Positions 40,772 to 49,207 of a stretch of 64,000 bases of DNA are shown one piece after another. The position numbers and the translations under genes were made by a program. The first letter of the stretch is position 1, and every line of letters starts with the position of its first letter. The notes beneath the pieces are model-generated. The model did no database searches. It was given only the letters and a program-made list of their open reading frames with translations, and was not told the origin of the DNA. Origin of the DNA: Mycolicibacter heraklionensis (GTDB taxonomy: Bacteria; Actinomycetota; Actinomycetes; Mycobacteriales; Mycobacteriaceae); assembly GCA_001673575.1 (NCBI GenBank), contig LZME01000095.1, positions 62,001 through 126,000 on the forward strand, given 5' to 3'.

Positions 40772-42229
40772 ATGTCGGTGCAGTCGGTGTTGGACGACAT
40801 TCGTAAGGTCCCCGGCACCGGAGACGTGATTCCGATCATCGATCCGGCCACTGAAGAGCAGCTGACCGAATTCACCGACTGCGGACCCGAAGCGGTCAAC
40901 GACGCCGTCGCCCGGGCCAAGGCCACCGCCGAATCCGGGGTGTGGTCGCAGATGGCCGACTACGACCGGGCCAAGGTGCTGTGGAAGGTCGCCGACCTCA
41001 TCGACGAGAACGCCGAGATCCTCGCCGAACTGGAATCGATCAACGCCGGCATTCCGGCCTCGCAGGCCGCGATCATCACCAAAGTGGGCTCGGAGTGGTT
41101 CCGTTACTACGCCGGCTGGTGCACCAAGATCGACGGCATCGCACGGGATGTGAACACCGGCGGCCTGACCGGCATCGAGTCGCATCAGCACGTCTACACA
41201 TTGCGCGAGCCCTATGACGTGGTGGGGCTGATCTTCCCGTGGAACGGTCCGGTCTTCAACTTCTGCGCCAAGCTGGCACCGTCGCTGGCCGCGGGCTGCA
41301 GCAGTGTGGTCAAACCGGCCGAGGAGACCCCGCTGTCGGCGCTGGTGCTGGACCGCATCCTGCACGAGGCCGGCGTTCCCGACGGCGTGGTCAACATGGT
41401 GCTCGGCTACGGCCACACCGCCGGTGCGGCGATCACCGCGCATCCCGACGTAGACAAGGTCGCGTTCACCGGATCCACCGAGGTCGGACGTGAGATCGTG
41501 CGCGCCTCTGCGGCAAGCAATCTCAACAAGGTGACCCTGGAACTCGGCGGCAAGTCGCCGGTGTTGATTTACGACGACGCCGACATCGACATGGCCATCA
41601 CCATGGCGGCGTTCGGCACCTTCGTGCACTCCGGGCAGGCCTGCGTGTGCGGCTCGCGCATCTTCGCCCAGCGCGGCGTCTACGAGCGAGTCGTGGAGGG
41701 CATCGCCAACATGGCCAACATGATGCAGCTCGGCGGCCCGAAGGACGAAGGCGTCATGGTCGGTCCGCTGATCAGCCAGAAGCAGCTGACCCGGGTGCTC
41801 GGCTACCTCGAGCAGGGCAAGGCCGACGGTAACGAGCTGGTCACCGGTGGCCACCGGCTGGACCGTAAGGGCTATTTCGTGCACCCCACGGTGGTCACCG
41901 GCGTCGACCCCGACACCAGCCGGCTGTTCCAGGAGGAGATCTTCGGCCCGGTGGTCACGATCCTGCCGTTCGACGACGACGACGAGGCGATCGCCCTGGC
42001 CAACAACAGCACTTACGGACTGGCCGCGACCGCGTGGACGTCGAACCTGGGCCGGGCGCATCGACTGGCCAAGCGGCTCAAGGCCGGAACGGTCGGGCTG
42101 AACTGTCAGATGCAGTTCGACCACTCGATGCCGTTCGGCGGATACAAGCAGTCCGGCTGGGGCTACGAATCCGGCAAGGCGGGCATCGAGACCTACCTCC
42201 AGACGAAGATCGTCTGGGCCCAGATGTAG
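40772..42229 (+). CDS. Aldehyde dehydrogenase family protein
   Basis: A 485-aa NAD(P)+-dependent aldehyde dehydrogenase. Motifs: FPWNGPVFNF, KPAEETPLSAL, FTGSTEVGR, LELGGKSPVLI (catalytic Glu near 255), HSGQACVCGSR (catalytic Cys near 290), EEIFGPVVTI and MPFGGYKQSGWG. It resembles the betaine/phenylacetaldehyde-type group. It begins 184 bases after the TetR stop with its own promoter region. The next gene, a DapB-like reductase, follows by 21 bp. Role is oxidation of an aldehyde from the island's substrate; substrate unknown. Confidence 0.9.
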   Translation: MSVQSVLDDIRKVPGTGDVIPIIDPATEEQLTEFTDCGPEAVNDAVARAKATAESGVWSQMADYDRAKVLWKVADLIDENAEILAELESINAGIPASQAAIITKVGSEWFRYYAGWCTKIDGIARDVNTGGLTGIESHQHVYTLREPYDVVGLIFPWNGPVFNFCAKLAPSLAAGCSSVVKPAEETPLSALVLDRILHEAGVPDGVVNMVLGYGHTAGAAITAHPDVDKVAFTGSTEVGREIVRASAASNLNKVTLELGGKSPVLIYDDADIDMAITMAAFGTFVHSGQACVCGSRIFAQRGVYERVVEGIANMANMMQLGGPKDEGVMVGPLISQKQLTRVLGYLEQGKADGNELVTGGHRLDRKGYFVHPTVVTGVDPDTSRLFQEEIFGPVVTILPFDDDDEAIALANNSTYGLAATAWTSNLGRAHRLAKRLKAGTVGLNCQMQFDHSMPFGGYKQSGWGYESGKAGIETYLQTKIVWAQM

Positions 42230-42250
42230 CCGGCGACTCCGAACAACGAC

Positions 42251-43327
42251 ATGGTTGACGCCCCCGCCTCCCCCTACCGGGTCGTCCAGTGGACGACCGG
42301 CAACGTCGGCAAGAGCTCCGTACGGGCGATCGCCGGCAACCCGAACTACGAGCTTGTCGGCCTCTTCGCATGGTCGGACGACAAGGTCGGCCGCGACGCC
42401 GGCGAGCTGGCCGGTATCGACCCACTCGGCGTCGCCGCGACCAACGACGCCGCGGCGCTGCTGGCACTCAAACCCGACTGCGTGGTCTACAACCCGATGT
42501 GGATCAACGTCGACGAGCTGGTGCAGATCCTGTCGGCAGGCGTAAACGTCGTGACGTCAGCGTCTTTCATCACCGGACACAATCTCGGCGACGACCGGGC
42601 CCGGCTCGACGAGGCGTGCCGCAAGGGCGGTTCCACCCTGTTCGGATCCGGAGTCAGCCCGGGGTTCGCCGAACTGCTGGCGATCGTGGCGGCAACGGCA
42701 TGCGACCGGGTCGACAAGATCACCATCACCGAGACGGCCGACACCACCCTCTACGACTCTCCCGACACCGAACGGCCGGTGGGTTTCGGCGCCGCGATCG
42801 ACGATCCCGATCTGGAGCCGATGGCCGCCCGCGGCACGGCGGTCTTCGCCGAGGCGGTCCGGCTGGTCGCCGACGCGATGGGCGTCGAACTCGATGAGAT
42901 CACCTGCTCATGCGAATACGCCCAGACCACCGCGGATCTCCCGATGGCTTCCTGGACGATCCCGGCGGGCCATGTGGCCGGGGTCTTCGCCAGCTGGCAG
43001 GGAATCTCAGGCGGCCGCTGCGTCATCGACATCAACGTGCGGTGGCGTAAAGGCCAAACACTCGAGCCCGATTGGCAGCTCGACGGCGATGGCTGGAAGA
43101 TCACCATCGACGGCCGGCCAACGGTGAACATGCAGGTCGGGTTCACCCCGCCGCCGGACCTGATCGCCTCGGCCAAGTCCCTCGACGACTTCTTCGAGCT
43201 CGGGCACATCATGACCGCGATGCCGCCGATCAACGCCATCCCGGCCGTCGTCGCCGCCGAACCCGGGATCGCCACCTACAACGATCTGCCACTCAACCTG
43301 CCCCGGTTCCCCGCTCAGAACAGGTAG
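42251..43327 (+). CDS. DapB-like NAD(P)-binding protein
   Basis: A 358-aa protein starting with a Rossmann unit, RVVQWTTGNVGKSSVRAIAGN, then LVGLFAWSDDKVGRDAGEL and NVVTSASFIT. This resembles the N-terminal domain of dihydrodipicolinate reductase and the related 2,4-diaminopentanoate dehydrogenases, and such proteins are common in mycobacterial lipid and steroid gene clusters without a known reaction. The C-terminal part is not DapB-like in any way I recognise. It follows the aldehyde dehydrogenase and ends 13 bp inside the 3' end of the convergent oxidase-subunit gene. Confidence 0.82.
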   Translation: MVDAPASPYRVVQWTTGNVGKSSVRAIAGNPNYELVGLFAWSDDKVGRDAGELAGIDPLGVAATNDAAALLALKPDCVVYNPMWINVDELVQILSAGVNVVTSASFITGHNLGDDRARLDEACRKGGSTLFGSGVSPGFAELLAIVAATACDRVDKITITETADTTLYDSPDTERPVGFGAAIDDPDLEPMAARGTAVFAEAVRLVADAMGVELDEITCSCEYAQTTADLPMASWTIPAGHVAGVFASWQGISGGRCVIDINVRWRKGQTLEPDWQLDGDGWKITIDGRPTVNMQVGFTPPPDLIASAKSLDDFFELGHIMTAMPPINAIPAVVAAEPGIATYNDLPLNLPRFPAQNR

Positions 43328-43614
43328 ACCACCAGCACGGCCGTGCACAGCACGGCCAGCCAGGTATCGGTAGTGCGGCGCAACCAGATCGGTGCGCTGC
43401 GGACCTCCATGAAGTTACGGATGATCAACCGGGCCTTGACTGCCGACAGCGCGATCACCGTGACGGTGATCGGGATGCTGGGCTCGACCGGCCCGCCGCT
43501 GTGCCCCGGAGCCAGCCACCAGGCCAGCACGGTGATGACCACCAGGACCAGCCAGGTGACGGCAGTCAGCCGCTCCGGCCGATGCTCAAGCATCGATTGT
43601 GGCTGTGCGGTCAC
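43315..43614 (-). CDS. Cytochrome c oxidase subunit IV-like membrane protein
   Basis: A 99-aa protein with three predicted transmembrane helices (about residues 18-35, 48-64, 82-98), matching the prokaryotic cytochrome c oxidase subunit IV/NorF-like pattern (SAVKARLIIRNFMEVR is typical of the second loop). It follows a subunit III-like gene by six bases on the same strand. No subunit I or II is nearby, so it is not part of a complete oxidase here. With the subunit III-like protein it resembles accessory NorE/NorF pairs. It overlaps the convergent DapB-like gene by 13 bases. Confidence 0.78.
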   Translation of the reverse strand: MTAQPQSMLEHRPERLTAVTWLVLVVITVLAWWLAPGHSGGPVEPSIPITVTVIALSAVKARLIIRNFMEVRSAPIWLRRTTDTWLAVLCTAVLVVYLF

Positions 43615-43620
43615 GCCGAT

Positions 43621-44223
43621 TCACCTCATCACGTAGAGCAGTGCGAATATCACGACCCAGAGCAGATCGACCATGTGCCAGTAAGTCGCGCCCTGCTCGA
43701 CCATGCCGATCCGGGCCCGGCGCGGATTGCGCAGGTCGCGGATCACCACGCCGAGAATGATCAGGCCCAGTGCCACATGGAACAGGTGCACCCCGGTCAG
43801 AACGTAGTAGAAGCTGAAGAATGTACTCGAATTGGTGTATCCCGCTTGGATTTCCGCGGTCCATTCATAGACCTTGATGACTGCGAACAACACACCGCAG
43901 AACATTGCGCCGCGGACCAGCCCGATGGCGCCGGCCCGATTGCCGGCCCTGGTCGCATGCACACTCTCGACGACCAGCCACGAGCTGGTGATCAGCACGA
44001 TGGTGTTGACCACGCCGAGGGTGACGTTGAGGTGTTGCTGATCGGCCAGGAACTCCGCGGGCGCCTTTGCGCGGAACACCATGTACGCCACGAAGTAACT
44101 GCCGAAGATGAACAGATCACCCAGCACCATGAACCACATGTGCCCATCGCCCGGCAGATGAGTCGCTGGGTGTCGTCCGGCGGTTCCCAGCCGACGCACG
44201 GTCGGTGCTTTCTGGTCAGTCAT
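43621..44223 (-). CDS. Cytochrome c oxidase subunit III-like (NorE-like) protein
   Basis: A 200-aa membrane protein with about five helices and the subunit III pattern: HMWFMVLGDLFIFGSYFVAYMVFR, FYYVLTGVHLFHVALGLI and GATYWHMVDLLWVVIFALLY. The His and Glu residues of subunit III are present. ATG at 44223 (MTDQKAP) is chosen over 44283, which would overlap the upstream gene. Subunit III alone does not bind the redox centres, so it likely helps another oxidase or a nitric oxide reductase encoded elsewhere, or the two membrane proteins next to it. Confidence 0.85.
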   Translation of the reverse strand: MTDQKAPTVRRLGTAGRHPATHLPGDGHMWFMVLGDLFIFGSYFVAYMVFRAKAPAEFLADQQHLNVTLGVVNTIVLITSSWLVVESVHATRAGNRAGAIGLVRGAMFCGVLFAVIKVYEWTAEIQAGYTNSSTFFSFYYVLTGVHLFHVALGLIILGVVIRDLRNPRRARIGMVEQGATYWHMVDLLWVVIFALLYVMR

Positions 44224-44245
44224 CAATGCGCCCCCAGCCGGACAG

Positions 44246-45001
44246 TCAGACGATCGGTGCTGAGTCGGCGGGCTCGCGAGCACCCGTCACCTGTAGGAAT
44301 GCGATCAGCGCCCCCAGCCAGACACAGAACACCACCACCGCGATGTAGAACGTGATGACCCCGTTCCAGGCGAACGCACCGGAGTCGAAGAGCCACATCT
44401 GGCTGGCGATCACCTCCGTGACGATCTGCCAGATACTCACGTAGGCAAACCATTTGGGGAAGATGTTGTTCTTGTCATAGAAGATCGCGAGGGCCAGGCT
44501 GAAGTAGGCGGCAGTGAAGCAGCCCAGCGAACCGTTGTAGGACAGCATCCCCAGGTCATAGAAGAACCGCACCAGCTCCGGGTCACGGTCCGGCCGGAAC
44601 GCCCCGAGCGAGTAGCACAGAATCACCATCTGGAAGCCCGGGACGGCGCCGACGGCCATCCCACCGATGTAGGCGTAGGCCAACACTTTCCCCGATGTCA
44701 TCCGCATCATGTGGTAGCCGACCAGGCCGTTGGAGATCGCGGCCCCGCCGGTGATGGTAAGCAGCAACACGAAGCCGAAGTGCATGCTCGTCGCGTGCTG
44801 GGCGAACCAGGCCTGCATCGCCTCGGGGCCCACGTCGGGCCGGGGCGGCGGTGTCACCCGGCCCAGCAGGCACACCCCCAGGCCCATCAGGCCGTAGAAC
44901 ACCACGAAGATCCACCACACCACGCGCACATCGGGTTTGCCCGCGTCGGGCGGCGGGGTGGCGTCGACGTCCTCGCCGTAGAGCAGGGTGGCGACGTTCA
45001 C
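44246..45001 (-). CDS. Polytopic membrane protein, unknown function
   Basis: A 251-aa protein with about six transmembrane helices. It contains CYSLGAFRPDRDPELVRFFYDLGML, which closely matches AAFRPDRSPEVVEALNDLAWM in the upstream neighbour, so the two are paralogues sharing an AFRPDR loop. I do not recognise the family. ATG at 45001 overlaps the upstream stop by four bases, and the subunit III-like gene follows after 22 bp. The set (two paralogues, subunit III-like, subunit IV-like) looks like a small membrane complex, perhaps linked to respiration. Confidence 0.8.
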   Translation of the reverse strand: MNVATLLYGEDVDATPPPDAGKPDVRVVWWIFVVFYGLMGLGVCLLGRVTPPPRPDVGPEAMQAWFAQHATSMHFGFVLLLTITGGAAISNGLVGYHMMRMTSGKVLAYAYIGGMAVGAVPGFQMVILCYSLGAFRPDRDPELVRFFYDLGMLSYNGSLGCFTAAYFSLALAIFYDKNNIFPKWFAYVSIWQIVTEVIASQMWLFDSGAFAWNGVITFYIAVVVFCVWLGALIAFLQVTGAREPADSAPIV

Positions 45002-45741
45002 CGCAGCACTCCCTCGGCAACGCCCTGCCGATACAGGGCATCTCGCAGCGCGAAGAACATCGCGAACACGAACACCGCAAACGCCCCGTTACGCACCCAG
45101 AAGGAGATGAGACCGTCCCAGGCCAACGGCCCGGTCTTGAACACGGTCGCGGCGACCGACGGCAGCATCGCCAACGCGGTGATCACCGACAGGTGTGCCA
45201 CCCAGCGCGGGAAGACCGGCGAGGGACCGCGGTCGGCGTAGACGGCACAGGCCAGCATCGCGAACTGCCCGACGATCATCCCGACAGGTGCGATGAACGA
45301 CATCCACGCCAGGTCGTTGAGCGCCTCGACCACTTCGGGGCTGCGATCGGGCCGAAAGGCCGCCACCCCGAAGAAGATGTTGGACAGCGCGAAAAGCGTC
45401 GCCCCGCTGACCACCGCGGCCAGATATCCGTAGGCGAACACGTGACTCTGGGTGGACATCCGTTTCATCTGGCCCACGATCAGCACCAGGAACGGCACGA
45501 TCATGATCCCGCACAGGTTGAATCCGACCATGCTGAGACGGATCCACGATCGGTGTTGGTCGTAGAACTCGGCAACCTGCGCCGCGGACATGGTCGGTGA
45601 CATCGGCGGGAAGAACCCCGGGAAGGTCGCGAACAGCACGAGCAACACCACACCCACCGCGGGGCCCGACCACAGCAGCACCCACTGCGCCCGGAACGCG
45701 GTGGCCTGCGGAGTCTCCTCCGCCTCGGCGATCATCTGCAT
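44998..45741 (-). CDS. Polytopic membrane protein, unknown function
   Basis: A 247-aa protein with about six transmembrane helices and an extracytoplasmic first loop (FFPPMSPTMSAAQVAEFYDQHRSW). It shares the AFRPDR loop with its downstream paralogue. ATG at 45741 (MQMIAEAEE) has AAGGGG upstream. It is the first gene of the operon, and two copies of TAGCC-N4-GGCTA-like palindromes lie 67-105 bp upstream, before the TetR gene at 45853-46440. That suggests control by that TetR. Function unknown. Confidence 0.8.
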   Translation of the reverse strand: MQMIAEAEETPQATAFRAQWVLLWSGPAVGVVLLVLFATFPGFFPPMSPTMSAAQVAEFYDQHRSWIRLSMVGFNLCGIMIVPFLVLIVGQMKRMSTQSHVFAYGYLAAVVSGATLFALSNIFFGVAAFRPDRSPEVVEALNDLAWMSFIAPVGMIVGQFAMLACAVYADRGPSPVFPRWVAHLSVITALAMLPSVAATVFKTGPLAWDGLISFWVRNGAFAVFVFAMFFALRDALYRQGVAEGVLR

Positions 45742-45807
45742 GGCGTGACCCCTTCGCTGCTCGCCCGGCGACACCAGTCGGGAGGCTGCCGGGACCGAAT
45801 CGCCCCC

Positions 45808-45846
45808 TAGCCGATCGACTACCCGAAAGATAGCCGAACGGCTATC
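45808..45846. promoter_or_regulatory. Tandem TetR-type operators (TAGCC-N4-GGCTA)
   Basis: GATAGCCG-AA-CGGCTATC at 45829-45846 is a perfect 18-bp palindrome. TAGCC-GATC-GACTA at 45808-45821 is a one-mismatch copy, 21 bp away. Both lie between the TetR stop (45853) and the membrane operon start (45741). A third copy sits just before the TetR start, so the TetR likely binds all three. Confidence 0.7.
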
Positions 45847-45852
45847 CGACGG

Positions 45853-46440
45853 TCAATGGCCGTCGGGTACCTCGATGAATCGTTTGGTGAGCCGCAGCAA
45901 TTGGGCGCGCAGCGTGTCGTCGTCGACGTGGCCCACCAGCGGATGCATCACCCCGACAGCAATGGCACCCGACAGCATCGCCGCCGACACCACGGCGTCA
46001 TCGCCGGCTTCGCCGACCAGCACTCCATACAACCGCGCGATGAACTGTTGAAAAGGCTGGTGCTCGGCCAGCAGCCGGACGATCACCGGATCGAACTGCA
46101 GGGTGCTGGCCGCGCCCCGTCGTCGTACCGCCATGTCGATGACGCCGTCGAGCAACACTTCTCGAGCCCTTGGCCGACTCTGCTCGGCTTCGGCGGCCTC
46201 CAGCGCTTCCTCCAACGCCCCCAGCTCCCGCTCGGTGAGCGCGACGACGATCTCTTCCTTGGTCTTGAACTGGTGGTAGACCGCCGCCTTGGTCACCCCG
46301 ATCACGTCGGCGATCATCTGTAGCGACGTTCCGCCGACACCGTGTTCGCCGATCAACTGCAGCGCAGCGTCGAGAATGCGCGTCTGCGCCGCGCTGCGGG
46401 GAATGAAGCGGAACTGGGTAGCGGCCGGAGTGGAAGCCAT
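45853..46440 (-). CDS. TetR family transcriptional regulator
   Basis: A 195-aa regulator of typical length. The N-terminal helix-turn-helix region is TRILDAALQLIGEHGVGGTSLQMIADVIGVTKAAVYHQFKTKEEI, followed by a helical ligand domain. No Shine-Dalgarno precedes the ATG at 46440, and a TAGCC-N4-GGCTA palindrome sits 10 bp upstream, so the mRNA may be leaderless with the operator over the promoter. The same palindrome occurs ahead of the membrane operon downstream. I infer that it represses itself and that operon. The ligand is unknown. Confidence 0.9.
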   Translation of the reverse strand: MASTPAATQFRFIPRSAAQTRILDAALQLIGEHGVGGTSLQMIADVIGVTKAAVYHQFKTKEEIVVALTERELGALEEALEAAEAEQSRPRAREVLLDGVIDMAVRRRGAASTLQFDPVIVRLLAEHQPFQQFIARLYGVLVGEAGDDAVVSAAMLSGAIAVGVMHPLVGHVDDDTLRAQLLRLTKRFIEVPDGH

Positions 46441-46450
46441 GCGACGAGAG

Positions 46451-46464
46451 TAGCCAGTCGGCTA
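46451..46464. promoter_or_regulatory. Operator-like palindrome upstream of TetR (TAGCC-AGTC-GGCTA)
   Basis: Perfect five-base arms matching the palindromes at 45808-45846. It lies 10 bp before the TetR ATG and overlaps the 3' end of meaB, which is consistent with autorepression of a leaderless transcript. Confidence 0.6.
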
Positions 46465-47337
46465 GTCAGACAACAGCCGTTCCGCCGCGGAGTAGGGGTC
46501 TTCAGTTCCGTCGACAACCAGTTCGGTAAGCCGCTCCAGTGCGTGATGGGTGTGCAGCCGGGTCCGAGCCAAGGACAGGATCTGTGCCCGCGCCCGGGCC
46601 AGCCGACGCTCCCGGCTGTCGGTGCGGTGATGGGCTTCGATGGTGTCCACCAGCTCGTCGAGACCGTCGCCGCGCGCAGCGATCAGGGTGAGAATTGGTG
46701 CGCCGGTGTGCATCAGCTCGACCCGAAGATCGCGCACGGTCTGCTCAGCACCCTCCCGGTCGGCCTTGTTGACCACCACGATGTCGCCCACTTCCAGCAA
46801 TCCGGCTTTGGCGGCCTGGACCGCGTCGCCGGCGCCGGGATTGAGCACCACGACTGTCGGGTCGGCGATCGCGGCGATCTCGATCTCCGATTGGCCCACC
46901 CCGACCGTCTCCAACAGCAGCACGTCGAAGCCGAGCGCGGCGAGCAGCTGGAGGGCTGCGGGCACCGCCTCGGCCAGTCCGCCCAAGTGGCCGCGGGCCG
47001 CCACCGACCGGATGAGCACGTCCGGGTCGTTGATATGGGCAGCCATCCGGATGCGATCACCCAGCAGTGCGCCGCCGCTGAACGGCGAGGACGGGTCGAC
47101 GGCCAGCACCCCCACCCGCAGGCCCCGCTGTCGGTACGCCCCCACCAGTGCAGCGATCGTGGTGGACTTGCCCGCCCCCGGCGGCCCGGTCACCCCGATG
47201 ACTCGTGTGGCCGCAGGCCCCACGGCGGACAGGACTTCGGCCCGCCGGCCGCCTTCGACCAAGCTGAGCAACCGGCCGGTGGCGCGCACCGATCCCTCGC
47301 GCGCCGCGGCCAGCAACTCGGCAATGGTCATCGGCAC
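46462..47337 (-). CDS. meaB: MeaB/ArgK-type GTPase
   Basis: A 291-aa G3E-type GTPase. Walker A is VTGPPGAGKST near residue 52; other G motifs are AVDPSSPFSGGALLGDR, ETVGVGQSE and VVNKADREG. MeaB protects and assists adenosylcobalamin-dependent methylmalonyl-CoA mutase. No mutase gene is in the window; instead it follows an enoyl-CoA hydratase by two bases. That suggests link to an acyl-CoA pathway that releases propionyl- or methylmalonyl-CoA, or to a distant mutase. GTG at 47337 or ATG at 47331 could be the start; neither has a clear ribosome site. Confidence 0.9.
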   Translation of the reverse strand: MPMTIAELLAAAREGSVRATGRLLSLVEGGRRAEVLSAVGPAATRVIGVTGPPGAGKSTTIAALVGAYRQRGLRVGVLAVDPSSPFSGGALLGDRIRMAAHINDPDVLIRSVAARGHLGGLAEAVPAALQLLAALGFDVLLLETVGVGQSEIEIAAIADPTVVVLNPGAGDAVQAAKAGLLEVGDIVVVNKADREGAEQTVRDLRVELMHTGAPILTLIAARGDGLDELVDTIEAHHRTDSRERRLARARAQILSLARTRLHTHHALERLTELVVDGTEDPYSAAERLLSD

Positions 47338-47339
47338 CG

Positions 47340-48107
47340 TCAGTTCTTGTTCGCGGTGAGCCGATCGATGATGGCCGCGAAGTCGTCGGTCTTGAACGAC
47401 TGATCTTCGGCCATGTTGGCGAAATCCAACGTGGCCAGTACCGCGCGCTCCAGGTGGATGTTGAGCAGCCGCTTGGTGCTCTCCACCGCCTGGCGGGGCA
47501 ACTCAGCGATTCGCTTGGCACACGAAATCGCTTCCGCCAGAGGATCGTCCGCCACGTGATTGGCCAATCCCAGCTCTACTGCCCGGGCCGCCGGAATACG
47601 TGCTCCGGTCAGGGCGTATTCCTTGGCCAGCAGCAGGCTCATCTGCAACGGCCAGGTCAGCGGGCCGCCGTCGGCAGCGACCAGACCCACCTGCACGTGC
47701 GGGTCGGCCAGGTAGGCCGACTCCGAGATGTAGACGATGTCGCTCAGCGCCACCAGACTGCAGCCCAGCCCGACGGCGGGCCCGTTCACCGCGGCGATCA
47801 CCGGCGTACGGCAGCGTGCCATGCCCAGCACGATATCGCGACCGTGCGCAATCGTCTTGGCACGCAGCTTCTCGTCGCGGCGCAGTTCGTCGAGGTAGGC
47901 GAAATCGCCCCCGGCGGAGAACGCCCGCCCGCTGCCGGTCAGCACCGCCGCCCGCGCCTCGTCGTCTTCCTCCAACCGCGGCCACAGTTTCGCCAGACCG
48001 GTGTGCAGCGCGTCGTTGACGGCGTTGAGCGCCTCGGGGCGATTCAGCGTGATGATCCGCAGCGGGCCATCGGCGCGCACGTCGATCTCAGCTGGCATGT
48101 CGTACAT
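47340..48107 (-). CDS. Enoyl-CoA hydratase/isomerase family protein
   Basis: A 255-aa crotonase-fold protein. It has NRPEALNAVND, the oxyanion-hole GRAFSAGGDF, PVIAAVNGPAVGLGCSLVALSDIVY and ALTGARIPAARAVELGLANHV. In hydratases two Glu residues act in catalysis; here the second position region reads GLVAADGGPLTWPL, so a hydratase with a changed acid or an isomerase/hydrolase is possible. GAGGAG lies seven bases upstream of ATG 48107. It follows the acyl-CoA dehydrogenase pair and ligase on one strand, fitting the hydration step after dehydrogenation. Confidence 0.88.
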   Translation of the reverse strand: MYDMPAEIDVRADGPLRIITLNRPEALNAVNDALHTGLAKLWPRLEEDDEARAAVLTGSGRAFSAGGDFAYLDELRRDEKLRAKTIAHGRDIVLGMARCRTPVIAAVNGPAVGLGCSLVALSDIVYISESAYLADPHVQVGLVAADGGPLTWPLQMSLLLAKEYALTGARIPAARAVELGLANHVADDPLAEAISCAKRIAELPRQAVESTKRLLNIHLERAVLATLDFANMAEDQSFKTDDFAAIIDRLTANKN

Positions 48108-48118
48108 GTCAGACTCCT

Positions 48119-49207
48119 CTACTTCAATCCCAGGATTCGGCCGGCAATGATGTTCTTCTGAATCTGCGAGGTCCCGCCCATCACGCTCTGGGCGCGGCTG
48201 TACAGGTAGGCGCTGAGCAAGTCCGGGTCGTCGACCCCGCCGACCGCCAGCGCGGCGTGGCCGACGGACTGCTCCACCCAGGTCATCAGCAGCTTGTCCA
48301 GCGAGCCCTCCGGCCCGTGCGAGAGCCCGTCAAGCTGTTCGGAGAGCCGTCGGCGCACATGCAGCCGCAGCATCTCGGTTTCGACTGCTGCCCAAGCCAA
48401 TTCCTCCGGCACGTCACCGGATACCCGGTTCGCCATCTGGCGCACCAGTTTGCCGTAGCGCGCCGAGTACCCCAGCGTCGACGGTTCGCGCTCATGACCG
48501 ACCACCGTCATCGCCAGCGCCCAGCCCTCCCCCGGCGCACCGATCATCTGGCTTGCCGGCACCCTTGCGCCGTCGAACAGAACCTGGCCGAATTCCGTAG
48601 TGACACCGTTGATCATCTGCAGCGGTCGCTGCTCGATTCCGGGCTGGTGCATCGAGATGATGAACGCCGAGATACCCCGATGCCGGGGCACGTCCTTATC
48701 GGTGCGGGCCAGCAGCAGACACCAGTCGGCGATGTCGGAGTAACTGGTCCAGATCTTGTGCCCGTGAATGACATAGTCGTCGCCTTCACGAGTCGCCGTG
48801 GTGGTCAGCGATGCCAGATCTGAACCGGCCCCGGGTTCGGAGAAGCCCTGGCACCAGCGCTGGGTGCCGTCGATCATGCCGGGCAGGAACCGTTGCTGCA
48901 GTTCTGCACTGGCGTGTCGACCCAACCCGACGACCAGATACCCCAAACTCGGCCGCGGCGGGGCGCCCGCAGCAGCCAGCTCCTCGTCAACGATGACGTC
49001 ATAGACCGGGGGCAGCTCCTGGCCACCGTACTCGCGCGGCCAGGATGCCCCGAAGAACCCGCCCGCATACAGCGCCTGATGCCACTCACCCTGGCGCGCC
49101 CAATACTCGTCGTCGCCGGCAGCGGGAAAGGTACCGGCCCGATCGGTCAGCCAGGCCCGAAGCCTGCTGCGGAAGTCGGCTTCGGCGGGCGAATCACGAA
49201 AGTCCAT
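48119..49207 (-). CDS. Acyl-CoA dehydrogenase, alpha-like subunit (FadE family)
   Basis: A 362-aa acyl-CoA dehydrogenase: ASWPREYGGQELPPVYDVIVDEEL, WCQGFSEPGAGSDLASLTTTA, HGHKIWTSYSDIADWCLLLART, and the closing SVMGGTSQIQKNIIAGRILGLK. AAGGGAG lies eight bases before the ATG. The upstream gene (49194-50099) overlaps its start by 14 bases and encodes a shorter partner without this ending. Together with the ligase and hydratase of the same run they would perform an activation-dehydrogenation-hydration sequence on one acid. Confidence 0.92.
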   Translation of the reverse strand: MDFRDSPAEADFRSRLRAWLTDRAGTFPAAGDDEYWARQGEWHQALYAGGFFGASWPREYGGQELPPVYDVIVDEELAAAGAPPRPSLGYLVVGLGRHASAELQQRFLPGMIDGTQRWCQGFSEPGAGSDLASLTTTATREGDDYVIHGHKIWTSYSDIADWCLLLARTDKDVPRHRGISAFIISMHQPGIEQRPLQMINGVTTEFGQVLFDGARVPASQMIGAPGEGWALAMTVVGHEREPSTLGYSARYGKLVRQMANRVSGDVPEELAWAAVETEMLRLHVRRRLSEQLDGLSHGPEGSLDKLLMTWVEQSVGHAALAVGGVDDPDLLSAYLYSRAQSVMGGTSQIQKNIIAGRILGLK

